Shown here: positions 63,920 through 64,000 of the stretch, piece by piece | How the letters are laid out: the number at the start of each line of letters is the position of its first letter | Position numbering within the stretch: the stretch's first letter is position 1 | Assembly (NCBI RefSeq): GCF_900106535.1 | Contig: NZ_FNOH01000009.1 | Coordinates: 283,931-347,930, forward strand | Source: Myxococcus xanthus | Lineage (GTDB): Bacteria > Myxococcota > Myxococcia > Myxococcales > Myxococcaceae | Length of the DNA: 64,000 nt | Direction of reading: 5' to 3' | The notes under the pieces: generated by a model | Databases searched by the model: none | What the model was told of the DNA's origin: nothing | What the model saw: only the letters and a program-made list of their open reading frames with translations | Program-made: the position numbers and the translations under genes

Positions 63920-64000
63920 TCAGATGAATTGGGCGCGGGCGCCCCGTGTTGACGGAGCATGACGCCTGCCCAGTTACGCAAGCTTGACCGGGAGCTGAGC

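Overview
The window is GC-rich, densely coded DNA that looks like a Myxococcus chromosome. The clearest marker is the sigma-70 gene at 60903-63029, whose 708-residue product has the length known for Myxococcus xanthus SigA (sigma-80). Other features fit: an NtrC-type regulator, a Ser/Thr kinase with TPR repeats, many lipoproteins, HEAT and TPR proteins, OmpA proteins, and the rpsU-yqeY-dnaG-rpoD macromolecular synthesis cluster. The genus is an inference from gene content and protein length only.

Layout. 0-20.3 kb holds mostly single genes: an NtrC-type regulator, a broken IS630-like transposase, a lipoprotein, a PLP enzyme, a pesticin-type lysozyme, azlCD, a lidless Hsp70, DoxX, an SRAP protein, a dGTPase-like HD hydrolase, an OmpA protein, a GMC oxidoreductase, an M28 peptidase, an ABC half-exporter and a MacB-like permease. 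20.38-29.28 kb is the notable region, described below. 29.6-34.6 kb holds a Ser/Thr kinase, a small Cys protein, exonuclease III and a TPR protein. 34.7-41.7 kb is a tight plus-strand operon: PBP1A-like synthase, FG-GAP-like exported protein, solute-binding protein and NtrY-like histidine kinase. 41.7-57.8 kb carries a methyltransferase, an SMR transporter, a Pro/Ala repeat membrane protein, HPF/RaiA, a lone receiver, cell-envelope proteins (DUF1460, HEAT, DUF4398, OmpA/TSP3), TruD, DUF4388, a DsbA-like lipoprotein, asparaginase, FHA-GGDEF and another HEAT protein. 57.9-63.65 kb is the rpsU-yqeY-dnaG-rpoD block, an alkyltransferase-like protein and tRNA-Ile(CAU). The right edge holds an IS91-like transposase remnant.

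The most interesting system is a probable RiPP (ribosomally made, post-translationally modified peptide) gene cluster. On the plus strand are two near-identical 66/67-residue precursor peptides ending in DHTSHTSDGWF, followed by a GT9-family glycosyltransferase-like gene. A tandem duplication of about 0.57 kb created the second precursor and left a dead 5' fragment of the GT9 gene between the two copies. Converging on them from the minus strand is a compact operon: a 713-aa protein with toroid-like N-terminal repeats, a metallo-beta-lactamase-fold protein with a PqqD/RRE-like C-terminus, a HExxH putative peptide-modifying protein, and an HxsB-like radical SAM/SPASM maturase. The last three genes overlap by 1-4 bases. 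The His-Thr-Ser repeats in the precursor match the 'His-Xaa-Ser' theme of HxsB partners, but the usual hxsC/hxsD genes are absent, so this looks like a distinct variant.

No CRISPR array, rRNA operon, intact insertion sequence or prophage was seen.
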